Source: Rhabditoides inermis
Taxonomy: Eukaryota > Nematoda > Chromadorea > Rhabditida > Rhabditidae
Direction: 5' to 3'
DNA length: 64,000 bases
Assembly (NCBI GenBank): GCA_963966185.1
Contig: CAWZYM010000154.1
Coordinates: forward strand, 779,001 to 843,000
This document shows, in pieces, positions 53,460 to 63,492 of the stretch. Under the pieces are notes generated by a model. It searched no databases and had not been told where the DNA came from. It was given only the letters and a program-made list of their open reading frames with translations. Position 1 is the first letter of the stretch. The number at the start of each line of letters is the position of its first letter. Both the position numbers and the translations under genes were made by a program.

Positions 53460-53531
53460 GGGGGTATAGCTCAGTGGCAGAGCAATCGGCTGCAGTCCGA
53501 TAGGTCCCCGGTTCAAATCCGAGTGCCCCCT
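53460..53531 (+). tRNA. tRNA-Cys-GCA: tRNA-Cys(GCA), unit 14
   Basis: As in unit 13. Confidence 0.95.
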
Positions 53532-53637
53532 AACTTTTTGCACTTTCCAGCGCCACTTTGCCGGATCAACTTTTCGTGTTTCCTGCAGGCGCGCCTTCGA
53601 TCCAGTTCATTTCGGATTTTCCGAGTCGCTGTGGCAT

Positions 53638-53709
53638 GGCTGAGTGGTCTAGTGGTATGATTCTCGCTTAGGGTGCGAGAGGTCCCGGGTTCAATCCCCG
53701 GCTCAGCCC
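53638..53709 (+). tRNA. tRNA-Pro-AGG: tRNA-Pro(AGG), unit 15
   Basis: As in unit 3. Confidence 0.96.
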
Positions 53710-53796
53710 TAATTTTGCGCGTTTACACGCAAATTGTTTTCGTAGTTTTGCCGGCCAGTTGGAGTTGTCTATCGCGGCTGCAGCGGCTCGCTCGTG

Positions 53797-53869
53797 GCTT
53801 CCGTAGCGCAGTAGGCAGCGCGTCAGTCTCATAATCTGAAGGTCGTGAGTTCGATCCTCACCGGGAGCA
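53797..53869 (+). tRNA. tRNA-Met-CAT: Elongator tRNA-Met(CAT), unit 15
   Basis: As in unit 2. Confidence 0.97.
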
Positions 53870-53979
53870 ATTCTTTTGAACTCCTGTCTTTCTCTAGTCC
53901 GGTCAAACTCTTTTATCATTTCTCGCCAGACGCGCAGTACACCGCGCTCAACTTCAGAACACGAGAAGAAGGAGCGTGT

Positions 53980-54051
53980 GGCCGGATGGTCTAGGGGTAT
54001 GATTCTCGCTTCGGGTGCGAGAGGTCCCGGGTTCGAATCCCGGTTCGGCCC
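53980..54051 (+). tRNA. tRNA-Pro-CGG: tRNA-Pro(CGG), unit 15
   Basis: As in unit 4, with the A10 tract downstream. Confidence 0.95.
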
Positions 54052-54155
54052 AAACATTTTGCTCTCAAACATCTAAAAAAAAAATCGGCTATCGTTTTAT
54101 TTGCAGCTATATCAACGGCAATCAAAGCTATCGATGAACAGTAATAAAAAAGAAT

Positions 54156-54227
54156 TAGCAGCGAGTGGTTTCGATCCACCGACCTCTGGGTTATGGGCCC
54201 AGCACGCTTCCACTGCGCCACGCTGCT
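54156..54227 (-). tRNA. tRNA-iMet-CAT: Initiator tRNA-Met(CAT), unit 15
   Basis: As in unit 12, with the GACGTC flank. Confidence 0.97.
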
Positions 54228-54304
54228 GACGTCTGGGAGTGTGCAAAACGCAGAGACAGCTGCGAAGGCGCGTAGATGAGCCGTAAACAAAAGTACAAAA
54301 TGTC

Positions 54305-54377
54305 AGCCCGATGCGGGGCTCGAACCCGCGACAACCAGATTAAGAGTCTGGTGCTCTACCGACTGAGCTAACCGGGC
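54305..54377 (-). tRNA. tRNA-Lys-CTT: tRNA-Lys(CTT), unit 15
   Basis: As in unit 1; upstream GAGCTAGTGG is shared only with unit 12. Confidence 0.95.
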
Positions 54378-54524
54378 TCTGTGTGAGTGGCCATGATCGA
54401 GCGTGAGCTAGTGGCATATTCTCGCCGCACAACGTACGATCAGAACGAGTTGGAAAAGCGATGCAAGTGCGCGTGTGTGTGCGAATCGAGCACACTTACC
54501 GATTTGTATCTCTGCTGCTGCCGT

Positions 54525-54597
54525 GGTCCTGTGGTGTAGTGGTTATCACGTCTGCTTCACACGCAGAAGGTCGCCGGTTCGATCCCGGCCAGGACCT
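54525..54597 (+). tRNA. tRNA-Val-CAC: tRNA-Val(CAC), unit 15
   Basis: As in unit 1. Confidence 0.95.
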
Positions 54598-54881
54598 TTT
54601 TGAAACGTTTTACCGAACGTATACATGTACGTTTGCATGTTTTTTTCCAGGACGCTACTCCCACACAGACGTTCCATTTGTGGTGCAGAGATGTGTGCGA
54701 AGCGTCGAAAATGAACGACACATGTGGAGCGAAACATAATCACAGGAGCCGAATAAATCGGGCGAATAACTCGTTTAATCCGTCTTTTATCCGAGTCGCA
54801 TATTTGGTAAGTCTTCAGATAACATTGCTAGCGTTTCTACTGGCGCTCAGGTCATTGCTGATTGCGCACAGAGAACCGCGT

Positions 54882-54953
54882 GGGGGTATAGCTCAGTGGC
54901 AGAGCAATCGGCTGCAGTCCGATAGGTCCCCGGTTCAAATCCGAGTGCCCCCT
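54882..54953 (+). tRNA. tRNA-Cys-GCA: tRNA-Cys(GCA), unit 15
   Basis: As in unit 1. Confidence 0.95.
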
Positions 54954-55059
54954 AACTTTTTGCACTTTCCAGCGCCACTTTGCCGGATCAACTTTTCGTG
55001 TTTCCTGCAGGCGCGCCTTCGATCCAGTTCATTTCGGATTTTCCGAGTCGCTGTGGCAT

Positions 55060-55131
55060 GGCTGAGTGGTCTAGTGGTATGATTCTCGCTTAGGGTGCGA
55101 GAGGTCCCGGGTTCAATCCCCGGCTCAGCCC
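55060..55131 (+). tRNA. tRNA-Pro-AGG: tRNA-Pro(AGG), unit 16
   Basis: As in unit 3. Confidence 0.96.
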
Positions 55132-55218
55132 TAATTTTGCGCGTTTACACGCAAATTGTTTTCGTAGTTTTGCCGGCCAGTTGGAGTTGTCTATCGCGGC
55201 TGCAGCGGCTCGCTCGTG

Positions 55219-55291
55219 GCTTCCGTAGCGCAGTAGGCAGCGCGTCAGTCTCATAATCTGAAGGTCGTGAGTTCGATCCTCACCGGGAGCA
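55219..55291 (+). tRNA. tRNA-Met-CAT: Elongator tRNA-Met(CAT), unit 16, weak terminator
   Basis: Broken T3 stop as in unit 8. Confidence 0.96.
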
Positions 55292-55401
55292 ATTCTTTCG
55301 AACTCCTGTCTTTCTCTAGTCCGGTCAAACTCTTTTATCATTTCTCGCCAGACGCGCAGTACACCGCGCTCAACTTCAGAACACGAGAAGAAGGAGCGTG
55401 T

Positions 55402-55473
55402 GGCCGGATGGTCTAGGGGTATGATTCTCGCTTCGGGTGCGAGAGGTCCCGGGTTCGAATCCCGGTTCGGCCC
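55402..55473 (+). tRNA. tRNA-Pro-CGG: tRNA-Pro(CGG), unit 16
   Basis: As in unit 1; the A tract downstream is one base longer than in other units. Confidence 0.95.
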
Positions 55474-55579
55474 AAACATTTTGCTCTCAAACATCTAAAA
55501 AAAATAAATCGGCTATCGTTTTATTTGCAGCTATATCAACGGCAATCAAAGCTATCGATGAACAGTAATAAAAAAGAAT

Positions 55580-55651
55580 TAGCAGCGAGTGGTTTCGATC
55601 CACCGACCTCTGGGTTATGGGCCCAGCACGCTTCCACTGCGCCACGCTGCT
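55580..55651 (-). tRNA. tRNA-iMet-CAT: Initiator tRNA-Met(CAT), unit 16
   Basis: As in unit 1. Confidence 0.97.
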
Positions 55652-55728
55652 GATGTCTGGGAGTGTGCAAAACGCAGAGACAGCTGCGAAGGCGCGTAGA
55701 TGAGCCGTAAACAAAAGTACAAAATGTC

Positions 55729-55801
55729 AGCCCGATGCGGGGCTCGAACCCGCGACAACCAGATTAAGAGTCTGGTGCTCTACCGACTGAGCTAACCGGG
55801 C
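55729..55801 (-). tRNA. tRNA-Lys-CTT: tRNA-Lys(CTT), unit 16
   Basis: As in unit 1. Confidence 0.95.
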
Positions 55802-55948
55802 TCTGTGTGAGTGGCCATGATCGAGCGTGAGATAGTGGCATATTCTCGCCGCACAACGTACGATCAGAACGAGTTGGAAAAGCGATGCAAGTGCGCGTGT
55901 GTGTGCGAATCGAGCACACTTACCGATTTGTATCTCTGCTGCTGCCGT

Positions 55949-56021
55949 GGTCCTGTGGTGTAGTGGTTATCACGTCTGCTTCACACGCAGAAGGTCGCCG
56001 GTTCGATCCCGGCCAGGACCT
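55949..56021 (+). tRNA. tRNA-Val-CAC: tRNA-Val(CAC), unit 16
   Basis: As in unit 1. Confidence 0.95.
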
Positions 56022-56305
56022 TTTTGAAACGTTTTACCGAACGTATACATGTACGTTTGCATGTTTTTTTCCAGGACGCTACTCCCACACAGACGTTCCA
56101 TTTGTGGTGCAGAGATGTGTGCGAAGCGTCGAAAATGAACGACACATGTGGAGCGAAACATAATCACAGGAGCCGAATAAATCGGGCGAATAACTCGTTT
56201 AATCCGTCTTTTATCCGAGTCGCATATTTGGTAAGTCTTCAGATAACATTGCTAGCGTTTCTACTGGCGCTCAGGTCATTGCTGATTGCGCACAGAGAAC
56301 CGCGT

Positions 56306-56377
56306 GGGGGTATAGCTCAGTGGCAGAGCAATCGGCTGCAGTCCGATAGGTCCCCGGTTCAAATCCGAGTGCCCCCT
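56306..56377 (+). tRNA. tRNA-Cys-GCA: tRNA-Cys(GCA), unit 16
   Basis: As in unit 10. Confidence 0.95.
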
Positions 56378-56483
56378 AACTTTTTGCACTTTCCAGCGCC
56401 ACTTTGCCTGATCAACTTTTCGTGTTTCCTGCAGGCGCGCCTTCGATCCAGTTCATTTCGGATTTTCCGAGTCGCTGTGGCAT

Positions 56484-56555
56484 GGCTGAGTGGTCTAGTG
56501 GTATGATTCTCGCTTAGGGTGCGAGAGGTCCCGGGTTCAATCCCCGGCTCAGCCC
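56484..56555 (+). tRNA. tRNA-Pro-AGG: tRNA-Pro(AGG), unit 17
   Basis: As in unit 3. Confidence 0.96.
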
Positions 56556-56642
56556 TAATTTTGCGCGTTTACACGCAAATTGTTTTCGTAGTTTTGCCGG
56601 CCAGTTGGAGTTGTCTATCGCGGCTGCAGCGGCTCGCTCGTG

Positions 56643-56715
56643 GCTTCCGTAGCGCAGTAGGCAGCGCGTCAGTCTCATAATCTGAAGGTCGTGAGTTCGA
56701 TCCTCACCGGGAGCA
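56643..56715 (+). tRNA. tRNA-Met-CAT: Elongator tRNA-Met(CAT), unit 17
   Basis: As in unit 2; the 3' spacer has GTCCGATC, shared with unit 19. Confidence 0.97.
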
Positions 56716-56825
56716 ATTCTTTTGAACTCCTGTCTTTCTCTAGTCCGATCAAACTCTTTTATCATTTCTCGCCAGACGCGCAGTACACCGCGCTCAACTT
56801 CAGAACACGAGAAGAAGGAGCGTGT

Positions 56826-56897
56826 GGCCGGATGGTCTAGGGGTATGATTCTCGCTTCGGGTGCGAGAGGTCCCGGGTTCGAATCCCGGTTCGGCCC
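56826..56897 (+). tRNA. tRNA-Pro-CGG: tRNA-Pro(CGG), unit 17
   Basis: As in unit 1. Confidence 0.95.
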
Positions 56898-57002
56898 AAA
56901 CATTTTGCTCTCAAACATCTAAAAAAATAAATCGGCTATCGTTTTATTTGCAGCTATATCAACGGCAATCAAAGCTATCGATGAACAGTAATAAAAAAGA
57001 AT

Positions 57003-57074
57003 TAGCAGCGAGTGGTTTCGATCCACCGACCTCTGGGTTATGGGCCCAGCACGCTTCCACTGCGCCACGCTGCT
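57003..57074 (-). tRNA. tRNA-iMet-CAT: Initiator tRNA-Met(CAT), unit 17
   Basis: As in unit 1. Confidence 0.97.
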
Positions 57075-57151
57075 GATGTCTGGGAGTGTGCAAAACGCAG
57101 AGACAGCTGCGAAGGCGCGTAGATGAGCCGTAAACAAAAGTACAAAATGTC

Positions 57152-57224
57152 AGCCCGATGCGGGGCTCGAACCCGCGACAACCAGATTAAGAGTCTGGTG
57201 CTCTACCGACTGAGCTAACCGGGC
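57152..57224 (-). tRNA. tRNA-Lys-CTT: tRNA-Lys(CTT), unit 17
   Basis: As in unit 1. Confidence 0.95.
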
Positions 57225-57371
57225 TCTGTGTGAGTGGCCATGATCGAGCGTGAGATAGTGGCATATTCTCGCCGCACAACGTACGATCAGAACGAGTTGG
57301 AAAAGCGATGCAAGTGCGCGTGTGTGTGCGAATCGAGCACACTTACCGATTTGTATCTCTGCTGCTGCCGT

Positions 57372-57444
57372 GGTCCTGTGGTGTAGTGGTTATCACGTCT
57401 GCTTCACACGCAGAAGGTCGCCGGTTCGATCCCGGCCAGGACCT
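57372..57444 (+). tRNA. tRNA-Val-CAC: tRNA-Val(CAC), unit 17
   Basis: As in unit 1. Confidence 0.95.
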
Positions 57445-57728
57445 TTTTGAAACGTTTTACCGAACGTATACATGTACGTTTGCATGTTTTTTTCCAGGAC
57501 GCTACTCCCACACAGACGTTCCATTTGTGGTGCAGAGATGTGTGCGAAGCGTCGAAAATGAACGACACATGTGGAGCGAAACATAATCACAGGAGCCGAA
57601 TAAATCGGGCGAATAACTCGTTTAATCCGTCTTTTATCCGAGTCGCATATTTGGTAAGTCTTCAGATAACATTGCTAGCGTTTCTACTGGCGCTCAGGTC
57701 ATTGCTGATTGCGCACAGAGAACCGCGT

Positions 57729-57800
57729 GGGGGTATAGCTCAGTGGCAGAGCAATCGGCTGCAGTCCGATAGGTCCCCGGTTCAAATCCGAGTGCCCCCT
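57729..57800 (+). tRNA. tRNA-Cys-GCA: tRNA-Cys(GCA), unit 17
   Basis: As in unit 1. Confidence 0.95.
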
Positions 57801-57906
57801 AACTTTTTGCACTTTCCAGCGCCACTTTGCCGGATCAACTTTTCGTGTTTCCTGCAGGCGCGCCTTCGATCCAGTTCATTTCGGATTTTCCGAGTCGCTG
57901 TGGCAT

Positions 57907-57978
57907 GGCTGAGTGGTCTAGTGGTATGATTCTCGCTTAGGGTGCGAGAGGTCCCGGGTTCAATCCCCGGCTCAGCCC
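57907..57978 (+). tRNA. tRNA-Pro-AGG: tRNA-Pro(AGG), unit 18
   Basis: As in unit 3. Confidence 0.96.
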
Positions 57979-58065
57979 TAATTTTGCGCGTTTACACGCA
58001 AATTGTTTTCGTAGTTTTGCCGGCCAGTTGGAGTTGTCTATCGCGGCTGCAGCGGCTCGCTCGTG

Positions 58066-58138
58066 GCTTCCGTAGCGCAGTAGGCAGCGCGTCAGTCTCA
58101 TAATCTGAAGGTCGTGAGTTCGATCCTCACCGGGAGCA
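58066..58138 (+). tRNA. tRNA-Met-CAT: Elongator tRNA-Met(CAT), unit 18
   Basis: As in unit 2. Confidence 0.97.
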
Positions 58139-58248
58139 ATTCTTTTGAACTCCTGTCTTTCTCTAGTCCGGTCAAACTCTTTTATCATTTCTCGCCAGAC
58201 GCGCAGTACACCGCGCTCAACTTCAGAACACGAGAAGAAGGAGCGTGT

Positions 58249-58320
58249 GGCCGGATGGTCTAGGGGTATGATTCTCGCTTCGGGTGCGAGAGGTCCCGGG
58301 TTCGAATCCCGGTTCGGCCC
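58249..58320 (+). tRNA. tRNA-Pro-CGG: tRNA-Pro(CGG), unit 18
   Basis: As in unit 1. Confidence 0.95.
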
Positions 58321-58425
58321 AAACATTTTGCTCTCAAACATCTAAAAAAATAAATCGGCTATCGTTTTATTTGCAGCTATATCAACGGCAATCAAAGCTA
58401 TCGATGAACAGTAATAAAAAAGAAT

Positions 58426-58497
58426 TAGCAGCGAGTGGTTTCGATCCACCGACCTCTGGGTTATGGGCCCAGCACGCTTCCACTGCGCCACGCTGCT
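58426..58497 (-). tRNA. tRNA-iMet-CAT: Initiator tRNA-Met(CAT), unit 18
   Basis: As in unit 1. Confidence 0.97.
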
Positions 58498-58574
58498 GAT
58501 GTCTGGGAGTGTGCAAAACGCAGAGACAGCTGCGAAGGCGCGTAGATGAGCCGTAAACAAAAGTACAAAATGTC

Positions 58575-58647
58575 AGCCCGATGCGGGGCTCGAACCCGCG
58601 ACAACCAGATTAAGAGTCTGGTGCTCTACCGACTGAGCTAACCGGGC
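58575..58647 (-). tRNA. tRNA-Lys-CTT: tRNA-Lys(CTT), unit 18
   Basis: As in unit 1. Confidence 0.95.
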
Positions 58648-58794
58648 TCTGTGTGAGTGGCCATGATCGAGCGTGAGATAGTGGCATATTCTCGCCGCAC
58701 AACGTACGATCAGAACGAGTTGGAAAAGCGATGCAAGTGCGCGTGTGTGTGCGAATCGAGCACACTTACCGATTTGTATCTCTGCTGTTGCCGT

Positions 58795-58867
58795 GGTCCT
58801 GTGGTGTAGTGGTTATCACGTCTGCTTCACACGCAGAAGGTCGCCGGTTCGATCCCGGCCAGGACCT
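58795..58867 (+). tRNA. tRNA-Val-CAC: tRNA-Val(CAC), unit 18
   Basis: As in unit 1; the leader has CTGTTGCCG, shared with unit 19. Confidence 0.95.
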
Positions 58868-59151
58868 TTTTGAAACGTTTTACCGAACGTATACATGTAC
58901 GTTTGCATGTTTTTTTCCAGGACGCTACTCCCACACAGACGTTCCATTTGTGGTGCAGAGATGTGTGCGAAGCGTCGAAAATGAACGACACATGTGGAGC
59001 GAAACATAATCACAGGAGCCGAATAAATCGGGCGAATAACTCGTTTAATCCGTCTTTTATCCGAGTCGCATATTTGGTAAGTCTTCAGATAACATTGCTA
59101 GCGTTTCTACTGGCGCTCAGGTCATTGCTGATTGCGCACAGAGAACCGCGT

Positions 59152-59223
59152 GGGGGTATAGCTCAGTGGCAGAGCAATCGGCTGCAGTCCGATAGGTCCC
59201 CGGTTCAAATCCGAGTGCCCCCT
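59152..59223 (+). tRNA. tRNA-Cys-GCA: tRNA-Cys(GCA), unit 18
   Basis: As in unit 10. Confidence 0.95.
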
Positions 59224-59329
59224 AACTTTTTGCACTTTCCAGCGCCACTTTGCCTGATCAACTTTTCGTGTTTCCTGCAGGCGCGCCTTCGATCCAGTTC
59301 ATTTCGGATTTTCCGAGTCGCTGTGGCAT

Positions 59330-59401
59330 GGCTGAGTGGTCTAGTGGTATGATTCTCGCTTAGGGTGCGAGAGGTCCCGGGTTCAATCCCCGGCTCAGCC
59401 C
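59330..59401 (+). tRNA. tRNA-Pro-AGG: tRNA-Pro(AGG), unit 19
   Basis: As in unit 3. Confidence 0.96.
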
Positions 59402-59488
59402 TAATTTTGCGCGTTTACACGCAAATTGTTTTCGTAGTTTTGCCGGCCAGTTGGAGTTGTCTATCGCGGCTGCAGCGGCTCGCTCGTG

Positions 59489-59561
59489 GCTTCCGTAGCG
59501 CAGTAGGCAGCGCGTCAGTCTCATAATCTGAAGGTCGTGAGTTCGATCCTCACCGGGAGCA
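59489..59561 (+). tRNA. tRNA-Met-CAT: Elongator tRNA-Met(CAT), unit 19
   Basis: As in unit 17. Confidence 0.97.
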
Positions 59562-59671
59562 ATTCTTTTGAACTCCTGTCTTTCTCTAGTCCGATCAAAC
59601 TCTTTTATCATTTCTCGCCAGACGCGCAGTACACCGCGCTCAACTTCAGAACACGAGAAGAAGGAGCGTGT

Positions 59672-59743
59672 GGCCGGATGGTCTAGGGGTATGATTCTCG
59701 CTTCGGGTGCGAGAGGTCCCGGGTTCGAATCCCGGTTCGGCCC
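59672..59743 (+). tRNA. tRNA-Pro-CGG: tRNA-Pro(CGG), unit 19
   Basis: As in unit 1. Confidence 0.95.
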
Positions 59744-59848
59744 AAACATTTTGCTCTCAAACATCTAAAAAAATAAATCGGCTATCGTTTTATTTGCAGC
59801 TATATCAACGGCAATCAAAGCTATCGATGAACAGTAATAAAAAAGAAT

Positions 59849-59920
59849 TAGCAGCGAGTGGTTTCGATCCACCGACCTCTGGGTTATGGGCCCAGCACGC
59901 TTCCACTGCGCCACGCTGCT
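59849..59920 (-). tRNA. tRNA-iMet-CAT: Initiator tRNA-Met(CAT), unit 19
   Basis: As in unit 1. Confidence 0.97.
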
Positions 59921-59997
59921 GATGTCTGGGAGTGTGCAAAACGCAGAGACAGCTGCGAAGGCGCGTAGATGAGCCGTAAACAAAAGTACAAAATGTC

Positions 59998-60070
59998 AGC
60001 CCGATGCGGGGCTCGAACCCGCGACAACCAGATTAAGAGTCTGGTGCTCTACCGACTGAGCTAACCGGGC
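59998..60070 (-). tRNA. tRNA-Lys-CTT: tRNA-Lys(CTT), unit 19
   Basis: As in unit 1. Confidence 0.95.
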
Positions 60071-60217
60071 TCTGTGTGAGTGGCCATGATCGAGCGTGAG
60101 ATAGTGGCATATTCTCGCCGCACAACGTACGATCAGAACGAGTTGGAAAAGCGATGCAAGTGCGCGTGTGTGTGCGAATCGAGCACACTTACCGATTTGT
60201 ATCTCTGCTGTTGCCGT

Positions 60218-60290
60218 GGTCCTGTGGTGTAGTGGTTATCACGTCTGCTTCACACGCAGAAGGTCGCCGGTTCGATCCCGGCCAGGACCT
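60218..60290 (+). tRNA. tRNA-Val-CAC: tRNA-Val(CAC), unit 19
   Basis: As in unit 18. Confidence 0.95.
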
Positions 60291-60574
60291 TTTTGAAACG
60301 TTTTACCGAACGTATACATGTACGTTTGCATGTTTTTTTCCAGGACGCTACTCCCACACAGACGTTCCATTTGTGGTGCAGAGATGTGTGCGAAGCGTCG
60401 AAAATGAACGACACATGTGGAGCGAAACATAATCACAGGAGCCGAATAAATCGGGCGAATAACTCGTTTAATCCGTCTTTTATCCGAGTCGCATATTTGG
60501 TAAGTCTTCAGATAACATTGCTAGCGTTTCTACTGGCGCTCAGGTCATTGCTGATTGCGCACAGAGAACCGCGT

Positions 60575-60646
60575 GGGGGTATAGCTCAGTGGCAGAGCAA
60601 TCGGCTGCAGTCCGATAGGTCCCCGGTTCAAATCCGAGTGCCCCCT
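60575..60646 (+). tRNA. tRNA-Cys-GCA: tRNA-Cys(GCA), unit 19
   Basis: As in unit 10. Confidence 0.95.
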
Positions 60647-60752
60647 AACTTTTTGCACTTTCCAGCGCCACTTTGCCTGATCAACTTTTCGTGTTTCCTG
60701 CAGGCGCGCCTTCGATCCAGTTCATTTCGGATTTTCCGAGTCGCTGTGGCAT

Positions 60753-60824
60753 GGCTGAGTGGTCTAGTGGTATGATTCTCGCTTAGGGTGCGAGAGGTCC
60801 CGGGTTCAATCCCCGGCTCAGCCC
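60753..60824 (+). tRNA. tRNA-Pro-AGG: tRNA-Pro(AGG), unit 20
   Basis: As in unit 3. Confidence 0.96.
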
Positions 60825-60911
60825 TAATTTTGCGCGTTTACACGCAAATTGTTTTCGTAGTTTTGCCGGCCAGTTGGAGTTGTCTATCGCGGCTGCAGCG
60901 GCTCGCTCGTG

Positions 60912-60984
60912 GCTTCCGTAGCGCAGTAGGCAGCGCGTCAGTCTCATAATCTGAAGGTCGTGAGTTCGATCCTCACCGGGAGCA
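60912..60984 (+). tRNA. tRNA-Met-CAT: Elongator tRNA-Met(CAT), unit 20
   Basis: As in unit 2. Confidence 0.97.
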
Positions 60985-61094
60985 ATTCTTTTGAACTCCT
61001 GTCTTTCTCTAGTCCGGTCAAACTCTTTTATCATTTCTCGCCAGACGCGCAGTACACCGCGCTCAACTTCAGAACACGAGAAGAAGGAGCGTGT

Positions 61095-61166
61095 GGCCGG
61101 ATGGTCTAGGGGTATGATTCTCGCTTCGGGTGCGAGAGGTCCCGGGTTCGAATCCCGGTTCGGCCC
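61095..61166 (+). tRNA. tRNA-Pro-CGG: tRNA-Pro(CGG), unit 20
   Basis: As in unit 1. Confidence 0.95.
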
Positions 61167-61271
61167 AAACATTTTGCTCTCAAACATCTAAAAAAATAAA
61201 TCGGCTATCGTTTTATTTGCAGCTATATCAACGGCAATCAAAGCTATCGATGAACAGTAATAAAAAAGAAT

Positions 61272-61343
61272 TAGCAGCGAGTGGTTTCGATCCACCGACC
61301 TCTGGGTTATGGGCCCAGCACGCTTCCACTGCGCCACGCTGCT
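61272..61343 (-). tRNA. tRNA-iMet-CAT: Initiator tRNA-Met(CAT), unit 20
   Basis: As in unit 1. Confidence 0.97.
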
Positions 61344-61420
61344 GATGTCTGGGAGTGTGCAAAACGCAGAGACAGCTGCGAAGGCGCGTAGATGAGCCGT
61401 AAACAAAAGTACAAAATGTC

Positions 61421-61493
61421 AGCCCGATGCGGGGCTCGAACCCGCGACAACCAGATTAAGAGTCTGGTGCTCTACCGACTGAGCTAACCGGGC
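61421..61493 (-). tRNA. tRNA-Lys-CTT: tRNA-Lys(CTT), unit 20
   Basis: As in unit 1. Confidence 0.95.
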
Positions 61494-61640
61494 TCTGTGT
61501 GAGTGGCCATGATCGAGCGTGAGATAGTGGCATATTCTCGCCGCACAACGTACGATCAGAACGAGTTGGAAAAGCGATGCAAGTGCGCGTGTGTGTGCGA
61601 ATCGAGCACACTTACCGATTTGTATCTCTGCTGCTGCCGT

Positions 61641-61713
61641 GGTCCTGTGGTGTAGTGGTTATCACGTCTGCTTCACACGCAGAAGGTCGCCGGTTCGATC
61701 CCGGCCAGGACCT
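61641..61713 (+). tRNA. tRNA-Val-CAC: tRNA-Val(CAC), unit 20
   Basis: As in unit 1. Confidence 0.95.
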
Positions 61714-61997
61714 TTTTGAAACGTTTTACCGAACGTATACATGTACGTTTGCATGTTTTTTTCCAGGACGCTACTCCCACACAGACGTTCCATTTGTGGT
61801 GCAGAGATGTGTGCGAAGCGTCGAAAATGAACGACACATGTGGAGCGAAACATAATCACAGGAGCCGAATAAATCGGGCGAATAACTCGTTTAATCCGTC
61901 TTTTATCCGAGTCGCATATTTGGTAAGTCTTCAGATAACATTGCTAGCGTTTCTACTGGCGCTCAGGTCATTGCTGATTGCGCACAGAGAACCGCGT

Positions 61998-62069
61998 GGG
62001 GGTATAGCTCAGTGGCAGAGCAATCGGCTGCAGTCCGATAGGTCCCCGGTTCAAATCCGAGTGCCCCCT
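61998..62069 (+). tRNA. tRNA-Cys-GCA: tRNA-Cys(GCA), unit 20
   Basis: As in unit 10. Confidence 0.95.
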
Positions 62070-62175
62070 AACTTTTTGCACTTTCCAGCGCCACTTTGCC
62101 TGATCAACTTTTCGTGTTTCCTGCAGGCGCGCCTTCGATCCAGTTCATTTCGGATTTTCCGAGTCGCTGTGGCAT

Positions 62176-62247
62176 GGCTGAGTGGTCTAGTGGTATGATT
62201 CTCGCTTAGGGTGCGAGAGGTCCCGGGTTCAATCCCCGGCTCAGCCC
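62176..62247 (+). tRNA. tRNA-Pro-AGG: tRNA-Pro(AGG), unit 21
   Basis: As in unit 3. Confidence 0.96.
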
Positions 62248-62334
62248 TAATTTTGCGCGTTTACACGCAAATTGTTTTCGTAGTTTTGCCGGCCAGTTGG
62301 AGTTGTCTATCGCGGCTGCAGCGGCTCGCTCGTG

Positions 62335-62407
62335 GCTTCCGTAGCGCAGTAGGCAGCGCGTCAGTCTCATAATCTGAAGGTCGTGAGTTCGATCCTCACC
62401 GGGAGCA
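62335..62407 (+). tRNA. tRNA-Met-CAT: Elongator tRNA-Met(CAT), unit 21
   Basis: As in unit 2. Confidence 0.97.
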
Positions 62408-62517
62408 ATTCTTTTGAACTCCTGTCTTTCTCTAATCCGGTCAAACTCTTTTATCATTTCTCGCCAGACGCGCAGTACACCGCACTCAACTTCAGAACAC
62501 GAGAAGAAGGAGCGTGT

Positions 62518-62589
62518 GGCCGGATGGTCTAGGGGTATGATTCTCGCTTCGGGTGCGAGAGGTCCCGGGTTCGAATCCCGATTCGGCCC
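62518..62589 (+). tRNA. tRNA-Pro-CGG: tRNA-Pro(CGG), unit 21, T-stem mismatch
   Basis: G65 is A (CCCGATTCGG), which breaks the C49:G65 pair at the base of the T stem. Seen only in this unit. Confidence 0.92.
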
Positions 62590-62694
62590 AAACATTTTGC
62601 TCTCAAACATTGAAAAAAATCAATCGGCTATCGTTTTATTCGCAGCTATATCAACGGCAATCAAAGCTATCGATGAACATTAATAAAAAAGAAT

Positions 62695-62766
62695 TAGCAG
62701 CGAGTGGTTTCGATCCACCGACCTCTGGGTTATGGGCCCAGCACGCTTCCACTGCGCCACGCTGCT
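62695..62766 (-). tRNA. tRNA-iMet-CAT: Initiator tRNA-Met(CAT), unit 21
   Basis: Gene unchanged, but the spacer on its 3' side (lower coordinates) has several private substitutions. Confidence 0.97.
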
Positions 62767-62843
62767 GACGTCTGGGAGTGTGCAAAACGCAGAGACAGCT
62801 GCGAAGGCGCGTAGATGAGCCGTAAACAAAAGTACAAAATGTC

Positions 62844-62916
62844 AGCCCGATGCGGGGCTCGAACCCGCGACAACCAGATTAAGAGTCTGGTGCTCTACCG
62901 ACTGAGCCAACCGGGC
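62844..62916 (-). tRNA. tRNA-Lys-CTT: tRNA-Lys(CTT), unit 21, position 9 variant
   Basis: A9 is G (GGTTGGCTC in place of GGTTAGCTC). Seen only here. Confidence 0.93.
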
Positions 62917-63063
62917 TCTGTGTGAGTGGCCATGATCGAGCGTGAGATAGTGGCATATTCTCGCCGCACAACGTACGATCAGAACGAGTTGGAAAAGCGA
63001 TGCAAGTGCGCGTGTGTGTGCGAATCGAGCACACTTACCGATTTGTATCTCTGCTGCTGCCGT

Positions 63064-63136
63064 GGTCCTGTGGTGTAGTGGTTATCACGTCTGCTTCACA
63101 CGCAGAAGGTCGCCGGTTCGATCCCGGCTAGGACCT
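63064..63136 (+). tRNA. tRNA-Val-CAC: tRNA-Val(CAC), unit 21, acceptor wobble
   Basis: C66 is T (GGCTAGGACC), making G7:U66. Seen only here. Confidence 0.93.
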
Positions 63137-63420
63137 TTTTGAGACGTTTTACCGAACGTATACATGTACGTTTGCATGTTTTTTTCCAGGACGCTACTCT
63201 CACACAGACGTTCCATTTGTGGTGCAGAGATGTGTGCGAAGCGACGAAAATGAACGACACATGTGGAGCGAAACATAATCACAGGAGCCGAATAAATCGG
63301 GCGAATAACTCGTTTAATCCGTCTTTTATCCGAGTCGCATATTTGGTAAGTCTTCAGATAACATTGCTAGCGTTTCTACTGGCGCTCAGGTCATTGCTGA
63401 TTGCGCACAGAGAACCGCGT

Positions 63421-63492
63421 GGGGGTATAGCTCAGTGGCAGAGCAATCGGCTGCAGTCCGATAGGTCCCCGGTTCAAATCCGAGTGCCCCCT
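63421..63492 (+). tRNA. tRNA-Cys-GCA: tRNA-Cys(GCA), unit 21
   Basis: As in unit 10. Confidence 0.95.
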
